A DNA stretch of 64,000 nucleotides, taken from contig JAUCBN010000023.1 of assembly GCA_035048815.1 (NCBI GenBank), positions 5,773,501-5,837,500 of the forward strand, given 5' to 3'. Position numbers and translations under genes: made by a program. How positions within the stretch are numbered: position 1 is the stretch's first letter; every line of letters starts with the position of its first letter. Under the pieces are notes generated by a model, which was not told the origin of the DNA, ran no database searches, and saw nothing but the letters and a program-made list of their open reading frames with translations. Source of the stretch: Abelmoschus esculentus (Eukaryota; Streptophyta; Magnoliopsida; Malvales; Malvaceae). Shown here piece after piece: positions 21,494-33,400 of this stretch.

Positions 21494-24400
21494 TTACCAT
21501 TGTTTCTTCCCTTTCTTCTTTCTCTTGTTTCCACTACCGCCACCACCCATATTGCTACCGCCAGTCTTTGAGCCACTTCCGGGTTTGGCGACTGGGCTCT
21601 CAGCAGAGGTGCTACCTGGAAAATTGTCAAACATGCCTGCTTGGACTGCATTCTGTAACCACTCTAAGAATTCTTCTTCTGTCATGGTTTCATCCGGATT
21701 AGGCGTTGGTATTTTCCCGCCTCTCTGTCCGGAACTAGATCCCTTGTAGGTACTATTCTTGGATATCAAGCTAGTGTTGACGTGAAAACTTGGCTTATGC
21801 GTGTTTGGTGGACATCTCATTCCCTGCAATAAAAATCCAGCAGCATATGACTGTTTTATCCTCAACTAAAGAGATTTTAACAGAGTCTAGACAAAGGATG
21901 CAGATTGCAAGAGTGTCAAAATGAAAATTCTAGCATTGTATTGATCTCCGGGTATCTTCGTATTAACCAGTTTCCGATATATATTTAGGATCAAACTTCT
22001 GGCAGATATTTTGTTCATTTCTAATAACCAAAGATTACTTAATAAATGGATGGAAGATAAACATTGCTTTACCTGACAAATATACCATTCGGTAGCATTA
22101 TATATCTTGCTATCGGCACAAACATAGGCAGAAGGAGCATCCACCTACACCAATAACGAAATAACTATGACATACAGACAGAATCAATCTTAAGATTTAA
22201 GAATATCGAGCCGAAAAAACTCATCGCTAAAAGGTTTAGTGATTGAGGCCATAACTAGTGTAAATATTTTAGAAGTGATTCTCAATCCTCTTATTTTCAA
22301 CTGTTTTCTTAGAGAATGTATATCGATTATATGTTGAAACAAAGATGTAGAAAAAGTGAGGGGGAAAACGTATCAGCATGTGATGAGGGGTGGAAAGTGC
22401 ACACCTTCTGCAATAACCCGAAAAGGAAGGGCTGTGAAGATTGTTCAACCCATCCATCTCCGTCTTTTGCTTGATGAAAATCTTTGCATTCCTTTAGACA
22501 TTATTCGAGAAACATAATTATTTATTGTGAGGGACAGGACATCATGTTACCGAAATTGGGACTCATGCTTGAAGGACAACTTAAAAAGTATAGATGATGT
22601 TTTAGGAGGAAAAGGAAATACCTGGCACCATCTTGCTTGAGATTTTGATTTCTTTGTCTGTAGCCAGACATGAAAGTTACTGCATTTTTTGCAGGCAATT
22701 CGCCTAGGTTCTCCAAAAGTTTCCTCCCCTTCAGCCTCTGGCCACCCAAACCCAGAAGGAAAAGTACCATGCCCACCATTCTGCGCAATCAAAAGCAATA
22801 AAAAGGTCAAGTATGATACAGAGATTTGATACACCTACTCAGAAATATATATATCGAACTTCAAGTATGAAAATTTAACATGATAGACATGCAGCCTTTA
22901 TATTTAAGTGAAGAACATGGAGGACATATGTTCAAACCTTTCGAGAAGCATTTTGAAACCTACGGAAATAGTTTAGCAGCTCCTCCCCCCTAAGTTCGTC
23001 ATCGTACGCTTTTCGCTTCGTAGAATCAAGTAAGACCTAGATGTGAAATTATATTATTATTCTCAAAAATGAAATGAAAACTGTATCCACCTATCTGGTG
23101 AAAAACATAGTAAACCGAGAGATTACCTCGTATGCATTTTGAAGTTTTTTAAAAGCTTCCACAGCTTTCTCATTTCCCATGTTCTTATCAGGATGGACCA
23201 ACATTGCCTATCAAAGAAAAATTCAATATCAGAGATGTCTAGTTACTTTTTATTATGGTAAACAATTGGAAAACAATAACAAAAGTTGGATATCAAGTGT
23301 AAGCTGATTCAATGGAACTTCCATAGAAGCTCACTCAGATTTATCAAGAACAAGACCATAAGTAGAAATATAATGTATGATCATATCCAAATAGTGTGAA
23401 AAATACAAAGGTGGTACCTTTTTCCTATATTCTCGTTTTAGTACATTAACATCGACATTCTGATATCTCGACAAACCTAATGCAGAATAGTGATCAGTGC
23501 AGTTCAACAATCGAGCAACCTCTTCTTCAGAAGTTATCTCGATATCAACCCCACTAGTTGAAGCAACCCCAGGACCTCGATCTGCTGAAAACCCCGGAGC
23601 ATTTTCAGAGAAAGAGGCATGCATTCCATTTGTTTGTTCGGGGTTTACATTAGGTCTTGCTTGCTGATTTATGTTGTTCTTTAGGTAGTAGATCAAAACA
23701 TCACTTGAGATAAATGATAGATTTAGAGCCAGAAGCAACCCAAGCCATCCATTATACATCCAAGAACAATATACAGAATATGTAGTGGTGATCGTTAATG
23801 CAAGACGCTCATGGTTAAATGAATATGACAATCCTGAATAATAGCAAGCATTAGAATTCCATTAGCTAGGAATAATTCATTTGCATATGGAATAAACCAA
23901 AGCAAAAAAGGGAAGTAATCACCTCCAAGGAAGATCACAAGAAGAGTTGTCCAGAAACTTCCGTAAAACCACAGGAAAATAGATCCAAAAACAGCTACTA
24001 CCAACATCGCTAAAGTAAACCCGATAAAAACTGCTGTAAGAGCAGCTATAGCCTGTGTAGCCAACATTTAAAGAAGTATATGCATAATTAGTCAATAGCT
24101 CAAAAACTCATTGCGACAATCAATAGTTCAAAAATCCTCAACAATATCAAATAAAAATCCTTGTGAAAACATTTCTATGCAGTCGATAGTTTATGATATT
24201 TGCAAATTGAGGCATCAGGAGATAAGATGCAATCAACACTTACCAAGAGCATAAGAAACTTCAACATCCCAACCATTGCAATCACTGAGAAAATACTGCA
24301 CCATATAACTGAAAAAAGTGATGTTGTACCCATTCGGAGAAAGGAATCAATACCCCTAAGAGTACAGTCCAACCAGATTATTGACAAAAGAAGCATGATA

Positions 24401-25062
24401 TTTCCGAAATGCTTAAGCGATGTCAACACAATTGGATATAATCGCTCAACCTTTACTTTGACATGATCTCGAGCATTATACATTTTAGTTGTTATGGAAA
24501 TGAAAATTGGCCTCTGCCTCTCAAGCCACTGACTCATCACATTCAAGGTGGATACAGCAGATGCTCTCGCTGCTGCTCTCATATTCCTTACCATCACATA
24601 ATCTGAAAACTTTAAATTCTCCATCGCATCTTTAAGGCGAAAACCATTCAACGAGCAGCCCCAAACTCCTTTTTTGTGTTTCGGGTGAAGGTTTCCGTCA
24701 GGTGATATTTCATTTTGTTCACTTCTAGTTGAAGCTTTGTCTGAAGCTTCATTTTCACTGTAATCCCCAGAATTACTCCTGGAAGATATTGATTGACCAA
24801 GACCCTCAGCTGCGTCACCATGCTTCTCTGTTGTTACAGATATCTCAGGGTTCTGCCTATATTTATTCTCAGTCCCAGCTTGATGACCTTTGCTAACAGT
24901 CTCCGTTAAACTACTGTCTGGTGGATTCACATTCAGTAGTTCCTCTCCTTGAAAACCCATTTTCTCATTTGCTTTTCCTCTCCCTTTCGCATTGGAGACT
25001 CGGCAACCTGCCTCCGTACCCCTTTGTTTCCCATTCTTTTGCTGATTCCCTTTCCGAGCCAT
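21494..25062 (-). CDS. J-domain membrane co-chaperone, DNAJC14/Jiv type
   Basis: A Hsp70 co-chaperone predicted in a membrane, most likely the ER by analogy with DNAJC14. Nine exons inferred: 24244-25062, 23923-24052, 23418-23833, 23127-23207, 22938-23036, 22622-22780, 22405-22491, 22073-22144 and 21494-21823. All have GT-AG borders and consistent phase, giving 730 residues. Order: basic, polar N terminus (1-200); four or five hydrophobic segments (about 215-375); J domain about 430-500 with the HPD motif at 460-462, split by an intron after REYRKK. Then a Jiv90-like region (about 516-640) with CKKC and WCQECKDFH cysteine pairs and a TEWYICQ motif. Last comes a Gly/Lys-rich C terminus (GGGGSGNKRKKKGKK). 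The ATG at 25062 opens a long uninterrupted exon. It resembles Arabidopsis At5g49580 from memory. All diagnostic residues are present and the gene looks intact. Confidence 0.9.
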
Positions 25063-25830
25063 AAAATTATAACAGTCAGTCTGTCGCTTACTTGAAAACA
25101 GAAATCAGTTTAAGCCATCCCTAGCCTATCAAGAGAACCATGGAAGATGATTATGAGTTTTGACATTAAAAAGAACAAGTACTCCCCAAAACAAAACATT
25201 GCACCTGCCATAAACAAAGTATTCATGAGGTTTTCGATGTTCCAATCACTCTATATCACACTGAAAATGAATACAAAAGAAGCCTGATGTTGTTAACTGA
25301 GAACTAATAAGCCTCAAATCAAGCACAAGTTTGACAATTAGAAGGCAAATTAAGCATGCCTGCAATTTCTATGAGTAAATTAACTTCTCTTCTACTTTTA
25401 GTCCCAGAAATTAACAACCAACTTCTCATCAACATGTCATATATCTAATGCTAAACATGAAACACACATAAATTCAGAACAACAGACAAATCATTCATAC
25501 AAGAAAGAAGAAGAAATAAAACCCATTTTTTGGGAATTTAAAAACCAACAAAATTTCAAAGCAGAACAAGGGAATTTATTGAACAAAACAAAGGGTTCAC
25601 ATGAAACAGAACAAAAAGTCAGACAAATGAACTATTACCTTCAACCTTGGGAAGTGCTATAACAATGGAAAAGAAACGAGAGAATCCCCAATACAGAGAA
25701 AACAATGAAAAGCCCTAAATTCTGAGAATCAAAGAAAAGGGGTGAAATAAAGCGTGATATTCTTTTGTTCTAAATACTGAACAAGCTACGGTTTTGTTTA
25801 AGAACAGAAAGTTTGGTGCCGCAGAAAAGC
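25063..25830 (-). promoter_or_regulatory. Probable 5' UTR and promoter side of the DnaJ gene
   Basis: About 0.75 kb upstream of the ATG at 25062 keeps gene-like base composition before the DNA turns AT-rich near 26030. Long 5' leaders with an intron are common in this family, but no specific splice pair or TATA box could be fixed. The + frame at 25813-26052 has no family features and is not supported. Confidence 0.35.
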
Positions 25831-26029
25831 GAGTGTTTCAGCACGCGAAGCTCAAAAATGAGAGTTGTGTGTTCTTCCAATCCCACGACAGAGAATGGAA
25901 GGATATTGTTAGTGGGTCTGTTTGATTGGTTGCTGAGTTTGGGCTTCTGCCATATCCTGGTGAAGGTTATTCTGTTGATAGGAATTCGATTGAGGGATAA
26001 TATTCTGACTCAATTCAACTTGAATAAAA

Positions 26030-27189
26030 AATTAATTTTTAACCTAACATAAAAATATTTAATTTGATTTAACTTAAACTTTTATAAATTTAATTAAAAA
26101 TTTAAAATTAAATTATAAAATAATATTTGAATCATTTAAAAATAATAATAATTAGTGGATTGATTTTTAAGTTCACGATATATCCTTAGTTATACCTAGA
26201 GTAAAAAAATATAAAATATATATATCATATACGGTTATAAGTCATTTAATTTGAAATCAATTAGTATCATAGCATTATAAATATAATTTAAATAAAAAAC
26301 TCGAATTATTTAACTTCAATTGAATTTTATAAATTTAACTGAAAAAATCAAATAAAATTTAAATTATAAAATAATATTCATCAATTCTATCAAATTAAAC
26401 TATTTTAACTTAAATCGATTATAATATTAAATCGATATCGGTATATATTTAAATAAAAATTTTATGTGTTTTTATTAGTACCAAATTAGGTCAATGTATA
26501 ACCATAAAACTTGAAATAATATAATAAAATACATTGATATTAAAAAAACAATATCATCGCACCTAATATTTATCAGTATTCTAATATAATATTTAATTAT
26601 TTGTTTGGTATATGAGCTATATCTATTTTTCTCATTGTTGTATAAGTTGATTTTTTTTATTATTAAATTTATACATGAAATATTTTATCGTTAATTATTT
26701 TGTTCGAAAAATTATATTATGGACCTAGATTACGACGTCAGTTATAGTCTCATTCAATCATAATTATTCATTTTATCATTATTTTTTAAGTTGTTTTTTC
26801 AACCAATAAATCTCCAGCCATTTTTTTAAATTATTTAAAAAATAATTTTTTTAAAAAAATATTTTTTTAAAAAAAATATTTTTTTAAAAAAAATTAAATT
26901 AATAAATGAATGATTAATGATAAAATGGATGATTTTTATAATTAAAAATTACAGAAAATATGATGAACGGGCCTATAATATAATCTATCCATTTTGTCTT
27001 CTTTATATCGTAAAATCTGACGTGAATCATTTAGACCCACGTCAGATTTAATGATTATATAGACCCAAGTGAATATCTGAAAAGGAATTTTATTATATTT
27101 CCAATGAGTTTATAGTAAAGAAAATAAATTTGGGCTTTTATAGACCCAACTCACCCAAGTTGGTAACAACATAGTAACAAACTTTAACG
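26030..27189. other. AT-rich intergenic region with a short perfect hairpin
   Basis: No gene seen. A perfect 12-bp inverted repeat, AAATCTGACGTG at 27013-27024 and CACGTCAGATTT at 27038-27049, encloses a 13-base loop. Around 26820-26900 runs of A and T alternate in a low-complexity palindromic stretch. Confidence 0.5.
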
Positions 27190-27720
27190 GACTTATTAGG
27201 AGTATACATTCGGTTAATTCGATTGTTAGCCGAATTAAATTAGTTAAAAATAAATTAATTATATTTTTATAATTTTAATCGTTAATAGAATCGAATTATC
27301 TAGAATTGAACTAAAATTATTTTGGTTAATTTGATTGGTTTTCATTAACCAAAAATTATTAAAACTTTCAGGTAAATTACATAATAGATCATTAAATTTT
27401 AGGTAAATAGATAACTAAATTGTACTAAAATAATCTTTTTAGTCGCTAAATTTTTATTTTATGCTAATTTGATAAAAGTTTAATGATCATTTTATAATGT
27501 ATCAAAAAATCAATAATAAGTTATAATTTTTAAAAGTTAAAAGATCAAAAAGAAATATATGTAATATCTATAATATTTAATATGTAATAATTTTGATTAA
27601 TTCGTTTAATTATCTTATTTCATATAAAATTAATCAAATCTAATTAACCGATATAATATTGATTTAATTGATTAATTCGGTTAAATTCGAATAACACAGA
27701 CTCCTAAACTTGATCAGATA
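27190..27720. repeat. Dispersed R1 repeat, copy 2
   Basis: Begins GGAGTATACATTCGG and ends with the inverted-like CGAATAACACAGACTCC. The inside has the same TTAACCGAATTAACC-like words and AT-rich core as the copies at 7030 and 58420. Confidence 0.55.
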
Positions 27721-28918
27721 TGCTAATAAATAAGTTATTTTTTTAACAGACTGAGAAAGATCGTTGGGAAAGAAAAATAATATATATTAAACCACGTGTC
27801 AACTATTGATTGAAGAATTGTTTTTTTATAATTTTTAAATAAATATTTTAAAAAAAAAATTATTGAAAAGATATAATTAGAGCTCGTAGTTAATAATCTC
27901 TTTTTCTCTTTTGTATCGTGGGTTAAAATTTCATTATAAGTAAATTAATTTTAAATAAAATCGTTAAATAGTTCATTCATATTTAATTTTTAAATCAATT
28001 ATGGATAACGATAATTTTTGCACGACACAACAGTTTGGATCGTTTACAATTCCTTCCTTTTTTCGTTATGCATCTCGTTTGGACAGAGATAAGGAGATTC
28101 AGGAGGCTTCTGAATTTTATTGGTATACTTATTTCTATAAAAATTTTATTTTTCTTTGTTTTGGGTTGTAAAAATTTTTGGATTGTTTAATCTAATTATT
28201 TTACTTCTTGATTGCGATGTAATTATAATTTTTCTATGAATTTAATAAAAATCCAGTGACATTAGTCAAAAAAATTATTATAGACTCAATCTGATTTCAC
28301 TATTAATAAAAATTTTATATCCATTAAACTTATTATTTCTACTTTTGTGACAATGATATATATTTTTTATGACGGTCGATTAAACTGAATTAACCAACCA
28401 AATTAAATTAATTCGGTTAAACGATCGGCCATCGAATTTTATTCGATTGTTGAGCGGTTAATTTTTTTAAAGTTCGGTTAACGGTTAACTCGATTCGAAA
28501 TAAGTTAATTAATCGAATTAACTGAAAATTTTATATTTTATATAATATATATTAATTTTTAGTCACTAAACTTTTAAAAATTATAAATTGATCATTATAT
28601 TTCATGAAATTAATATAAAATAATAATTAAATTTATTAAATTATTAAAAAATATTCACTAAATTTTTTTTATTTTTATCAATAATTTATAACATACAATA
28701 ATTAAATTATTAATTTATAATAATTAGATAAGTTTAATAGTTGTTTTATAATTTTTGAAAATTCGATGGCTAAATAGAGTATTTTAATATTATTGAGTAA
28801 ACTTTTGTGTAATTTACTCGAAATTTTATAACCAACCGAATTAATCGAAATTTTCCGGTTCGTTTAATGTATTTCAAAAAAGTTCAGTTTCGTTAACTGT
28901 TAAAGATTTAAAAAGTTC

Positions 28919-30409
28919 TTTTAAGATTCGTTTCTGATTTTCATCCGCAATACGAATAACCGTATGTTTTTCTGTAAGCAACTTAGAAGGAACAATCTGC
29001 ACCCTTCTTTGTGTTTCATTACCAATATTGGTGACCTGTAAACTCTTAACCTGTTCCTGCTCATTACATGCCTTAGAAGTGTCAATCACTGCTTTTGTGA
29101 TCATCTCATCCGCATTCATTTGCGACCCAGTAGCTTCCATAAGAGGAACAACATTAGACGGTCTTGCTATGTCCGCGATGATTTGAACCTGTTGTGCACC
29201 CTTATTCACAGATGGCTCATGAACCACCACAACCTCTTTACCTTTCATTACCCTCTTTGAACTAGGACCATGGTCGACCCTAGGAATCAGGGCCTAGCCG
29301 ATCCCTTGCGTCAGAGTTTGCTCTTCCACCGTCATATTATCTATTTCAACATTCAACACAGCAAACCGCGAACCCATCGACTTAGCAGCCCTCGAATCAG
29401 AAGAGTTTTATCCCTTAGCAATTCGTTGGGTTCCTCGTCGTCGTTTCTCCACCTGCATCCACGACCTATACATCTCAGCAGCTTTTGGTGTTGGTTCCAT
29501 AATTTTGGGTTGTGCCTCTTGTTTCTGCACTTCCGCACATAATTCCTTAGTATGTCCGTACTTCCCACATCCAAAACAAATCAATGGCAAACCTTCATAT
29601 TCTATCCGTTGGAATCTACCATCAATTATCATACCAGGTAGTAGTGGCTGGTCTAGCCTCACCATAACTGCAAGCTGTGCAAACTTCCCTCGACGACCCT
29701 CCATTTTGTTAAAATCAACCTGAATAACCTCTCCAACTAGTCCTGCAATTGCATTAAACAAAGGTTTTGAATAATAGCGATAGGGTAATCCAAGCAGTCT
29801 TACCCATGCCAAAATTTGTTTAAGATGATCTTCAGCTGTCGAAAACTCCCTCGACCAGGGCTGGAGAGTCAAGTAGCTTCCATAAATCATCCATGGGCCA
29901 CCAGAAATTACCTTGTCATAGTCTGTATCAAGACTAAACTTGATCAAGTAATACTCGTTATCCAGATCAATGATCGAGAAATCTCCCATCGGATTCCATA
30001 GTGCCTGTATTCTATTCTTCAAAGCCTTGAGTCCAATTGAGCGCCCCAGGAGTCTTACTATCATCGCCTTTGCCAACTTTACATCAATCTGCTTATGAAC
30101 CCTACCGGAAAACCAAATCTCAGGAACCAGACCATCTCTGCTAATAATAATATCGTCATTGGTTAATTCCACTTCCAACGACTTTAGAAAATTATCCTCC
30201 TTATTACTTTCAGCGGAGCGCATCGCAGCATCTCGAAAAGAAATTCTCTTCCTAATATCGATAGGTTCTTGTTCACTTTTCAGCCCAGACGCCACCACTG
30301 ACAGTAACGTGATATCACCGTCTCTAAACGATAACCCTATTGTTTTTTCCATGTCCTCCCCACTATCAAGATCCATATGCACTAAATCTCTTCCTTGGTG
30401 AACTGCCAT
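28919..30409 (-). pseudogene. LINE ORF1 remnant (DUF4283-like region plus CCHC zinc knuckle)
   Basis: From an ATG at 30409 a 333-codon frame runs to a stop at 29408. It shows the plant LINE ORF1 layout: a DUF4283-like segment (FSIIDLDNEYYLIKF, then GGPWMIYGSYLTLQPW), the following LPYRYYSKPLFNAIAGLVG region, then a zinc knuckle CFGCGKYGHTKELC. A SWMQVEKRRR segment follows before the stop. A further piece of the same protein continues in another frame (28919-29248), so the frame is broken near 29260-29408. It would bind element RNA if intact. Confidence 0.8.
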
Positions 30410-30681
30410 CTCTGACCCAGGACCATTCCAAGCCCATTGGTTCGCAAGAACGGAAAAGCGAAAAAGATTGATGGGAAACACCAAGCGATGGAAGTTACAC
30501 AATGGATAAATACAGTCTCAAATGAACTATCTACAAAGCAAGCAAGTCTGGATCTGTCCGTTAGGTCAAGGGGTTCAGAGACAGCTAAGAAGGGTGAGAT
30601 TCGATGGACTACGAACGAGTCATTTGAGGGAACGATGCAAGCGAGAAATCATTGAGTTTGGGGTTCTTTATGCTTATTTTA

Positions 30682-31230
30682 ATGATTAAAATCATGTGTT
30701 AGAATACTCAAGGCACTATTGGCCTTGACTTTAATCGCTATTTTAGATTATTGGTTAGTGTGCAGTTACCGGATATGATTGCAATCTTTGAGCCTAGAAT
30801 AAGTAGGGATGGAGCGGATAGTTTTATTCGTCGCTCGGGGTTTGATTATTCATGCAGAGTAGAAGCAAATGGTTTTTCAGGAGGCATATGGGTCCTTTGG
30901 AAGGAGGGGATTATGTTTGATGTTCTTACTATTTCAAACCAGTTTGTACATGGAATTGGTGTGGATTCTAGATCAAATGTACAATTCCACGCTACGTTTG
31001 TGTATGCAAGCCCAGAGTGGGGTAAACGTCGATTCCTCTGGGATCAACTTGAGGTCCTGGATCTAGGGCCTGGAATGTCGCGGCTGCTTGGTGGAGACTT
31101 TAATGCTATAGTAGCAGATCTGTTGGCTAAGATCATGCGAAATACTGAGGATTTAGTGCGAGTGTTCTTAGAACCACCTAATGCAATTCGGATTTTACTT
31201 GATCGGGACAAGTCCATAGGTTTGGCTTGA
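30682..31230 (+). pseudogene. LINE ORF2 remnant: endonuclease start fused to the far C-terminal end
   Basis: The frame opens MIKIMC and hits TAG at 30700-30702, where LINE endonucleases have Trp (WN). After it come the apurinic-like endonuclease motifs IFEPRISR (catalytic Glu) and LLGGDFNAIV (Asp and Asn). Directly after this, at about 31108, the sequence jumps to DLLAKIMRNTEDL and a short end. That resembles the C-terminal tail of LINE ORF2 after RNase H (inference). The reverse transcriptase and most of RNase H are thus missing by an internal deletion. Confidence 0.75.
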
Positions 31231-31430
31231 TGTTTTAGGGGTTTAAGTTTTTGTTTAAATTTGTTTAATGCCGCTACGAGTACTCTTTTCCTCTAGTTAG
31301 GTTTAGGGAGGTTTTTAACGAGGCTTGTAGTTGCATTCTTTTTTACATAAAAAAAAGATTTAAAAAGTTCAGTTAATTCTGTTTTTGGTAATTCGGTTCA
31401 GTTACCGATCGAATTAATCATTTGAATGAT

Positions 31431-32730
31431 ATATATTTTTTGTGATTGGTTTCATTTATCCTTTTAATATGATTTTATCGTGTATTAAAGATTGTTTGAT
31501 CGTATAAAGATTTTTACAACGATAGCTTTTAATTATGATTTTATCAGCAGTTATAGAAAGATTATTCTTCACTCAGTTAATATTTATTTATCGATATAAT
31601 CAGACCTAAATAATAGAGCAATCTTCCTGATAATTTGGTTCGTTTATCACTTTTTTCATCCCAAAAATATCACATTTACATAAATACAAAAAAACTTCGA
31701 ACTTTTGATAATATATCAATTTCTATAAAGATATTTTTTTCGTTACACTCTTAAATTTTATATAAAATTTTAATAAACTAATCCTCTTTATTTTTTAAGT
31801 TATAATATTTTAAAAATTAAAAATTTAAAGGCGACTCGAAATTAAATAACAGCTAGCAGTGTAAAATGTGGAGTCCAGCTTCTTTGCTTTTGGTCTTACT
31901 GTAATCTATAGTATAGAATTTCAATATCTAAATAAACACGTGTAATAATTATATATATATTACTTTTTAAATACATTGATTAAATTCGAAGAGTAACAGA
32001 TTTTTTTTTAGTAATTAAAGCTTTCTTTTAGTAATTTAATTGATTAATTTAAGATGAAAAAGAGTATAAGATTAATTTTTTAAATTCGATTTAAAGATAT
32101 TTATTATAGATAATGACTAAGAGTATATATTTTTTAATTTAATTTATCCAAATATAAAATATCTATATTTATTTTGATAAATAAAATAATTTAAGTCTTT
32201 AATAAAAAATAATATACATTTTTATATTTTTGTGATATAAGTTTTAATTTAATTCACACGAAATACAATAAAGGTAAAATAATCGAGTTTATATATATAT
32301 AATATTTCATGGACTGACGGTGTAAATAATTTTTTTATGTGTATTAGTTTTATAGCTTAGAGGTCTAGTTTAACTTTTAGTGTTTTAAGTGTATAGTTTT
32401 AAAATTTATTTTTTATAGTTAGAATTTAAGATCTGAGGATTAAAATTTAAGAATTAAGATAATTTAATTAGGATTTAAATTTTAATATATAAACTCTAAA
32501 TTTTAATTATATATCCTAAATTTTAATTAAGGTTAAGGTAAAATAACGGTTGTTATCACGGTCGCTGTCAAAGTCGTGATCGTGATTTTTTTTAAAACTC
32601 GGACAACTTAGTAAGAGAATTTTTTTGAAATAACGGTAAATAGCAATATAGTAACGATAATAACGGAATGTTATTGACAATTATTGGTATGAATTAAAAT
32701 GTCACCGTTATTTTTATAAATAACAACTTC
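31431..32730. other. AT-rich intergenic region, no gene seen
   Basis: Low-complexity AT-rich DNA with no recognised coding or repeat family beyond short AT words. Confidence 0.4.
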
Positions 32731-32893
32731 TGGTGTCCGAGCCCTCTAACCCAAGTGGTTAAAGGAACAATTATTGTTCTTAGAGGTCACGGTTTGAGCA
32801 CTAGTGATGCCAGCAGAGTGATTGAGCGATCAATTTTAAATGATGAAGACTATATTCTAAAATAGATACTACTGTAATCACTATTAACTAATT
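32731..32893 (+). mobile_element. tRNA-derived SINE-like element, family 1 (second copy)
   Basis: Related along its length to 6445-6600. A-box-like CTAACCCAAGTGG lies at about 32746-32758 and a mutated B-box GGTTTGAGC at 32791-32799. The AGAGGTCACGG segment and the tail with TAGATACTACTGTAATCA are shared. Confidence 0.6.
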
Positions 32894-33188
32894 AAATAAT
32901 AATAATAATTCCGTTTAACGATGTTACTATTAAATAAGGTCATTATAATAATAACAGATCTTTTTTTAATTCCTACTTAAACTCATAAACCTTAAACCTT
33001 AAAATAAAATGTCGAGAATTAAGATTTATACAAGTATATGTGCATCGAATAATTATTATTATATAAAACTGATTAAAAACTGTATTTCCAGCGTGGAATT
33101 CTTCCATTGGTCTGTTTCCAGAGTTGCGGCTGGGAGTGGTTCTGCCTTCGTTAATCCCTAGAAATAGATATAATTCCCATGAATCTAA

Positions 33189-33336
33189 CACGTGTCATGA
33201 GTTTAACACCACACATTGCTGGGGCCCACATGTCCCATAATCACGTGGTCTACAAAGATTCCCCAGCCGCCATCCCCACTCTCTTCCACTATTCCCTCAC
33301 GTGCTTCACCTTCTGTTTACCCTGACACGTGACGTC
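33189..33336. promoter_or_regulatory. Cluster of four CACGTG (G-box/ABRE-core) motifs
   Basis: Perfect palindromic CACGTG occurs at 33189-33194, 33242-33247, 33298-33303 and 33326-33331; the last is followed by GACGTC at 33331-33336. Four in 143 bp is far above the chance rate of roughly one per 4 kb. G-boxes are bound by bZIP and bHLH factors. The stretch 33090-33400 is also more GC-rich than its surroundings. No supported gene starts here. A minus-strand frame at 32973-33191 is the only candidate and has no family match. Confidence 0.6.
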
Positions 33337-33400
33337 CCACTGTGCTTTCATTTTCATCTTCTTTAGATCTAAAATTAAAGCTTCTATTCACACACGATGA

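Larger units (their letters stand above)
28919..31353 (+). mobile_element. LINE (L1-type non-LTR retrotransposon) insertion with inverted 5' half
   Basis: Flanked by a perfect 17-bp target duplication, AAAGATTTAAAAAGTTC, at 28902-28918 and 31354-31370. The right end has an A-run (ACATAAAAAAAA) directly before the duplication, so the element is inserted in + orientation. Its left part (28919 to about 30420) carries ORF1 on the minus strand. Its right part (about 30440-31353) carries the end of ORF1, the start of ORF2 and the 3' tail on the + strand. The reading order from the central junction outwards on both sides is what twin priming, a known by-product of target-primed reverse transcription, produces. 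The copy is dead: it has stops in ORF1 and ORF2 and lacks the reverse transcriptase. Confidence 0.85.
28380..31430. repeat. Dispersed R1 repeat, copy 3, split by a LINE insertion
   Basis: The left part (28380-28918) and the right remnant (31371 to about 31430) together form one R1 copy. The right part resumes with AGTTAATTCTG...ACCGATCGAATTAA, like the end of the copy at 58420-59000. The LINE with its target duplication lies between, so R1 is the older element. Confidence 0.6.

Noticed and set aside
30437..30655. A 72-codon + frame that looked like a separate gene
   Set aside because: Its position 27 bases before the ORF2 ATG and its basic, polar content fit the C-terminal end of LINE ORF1 in the non-inverted half.
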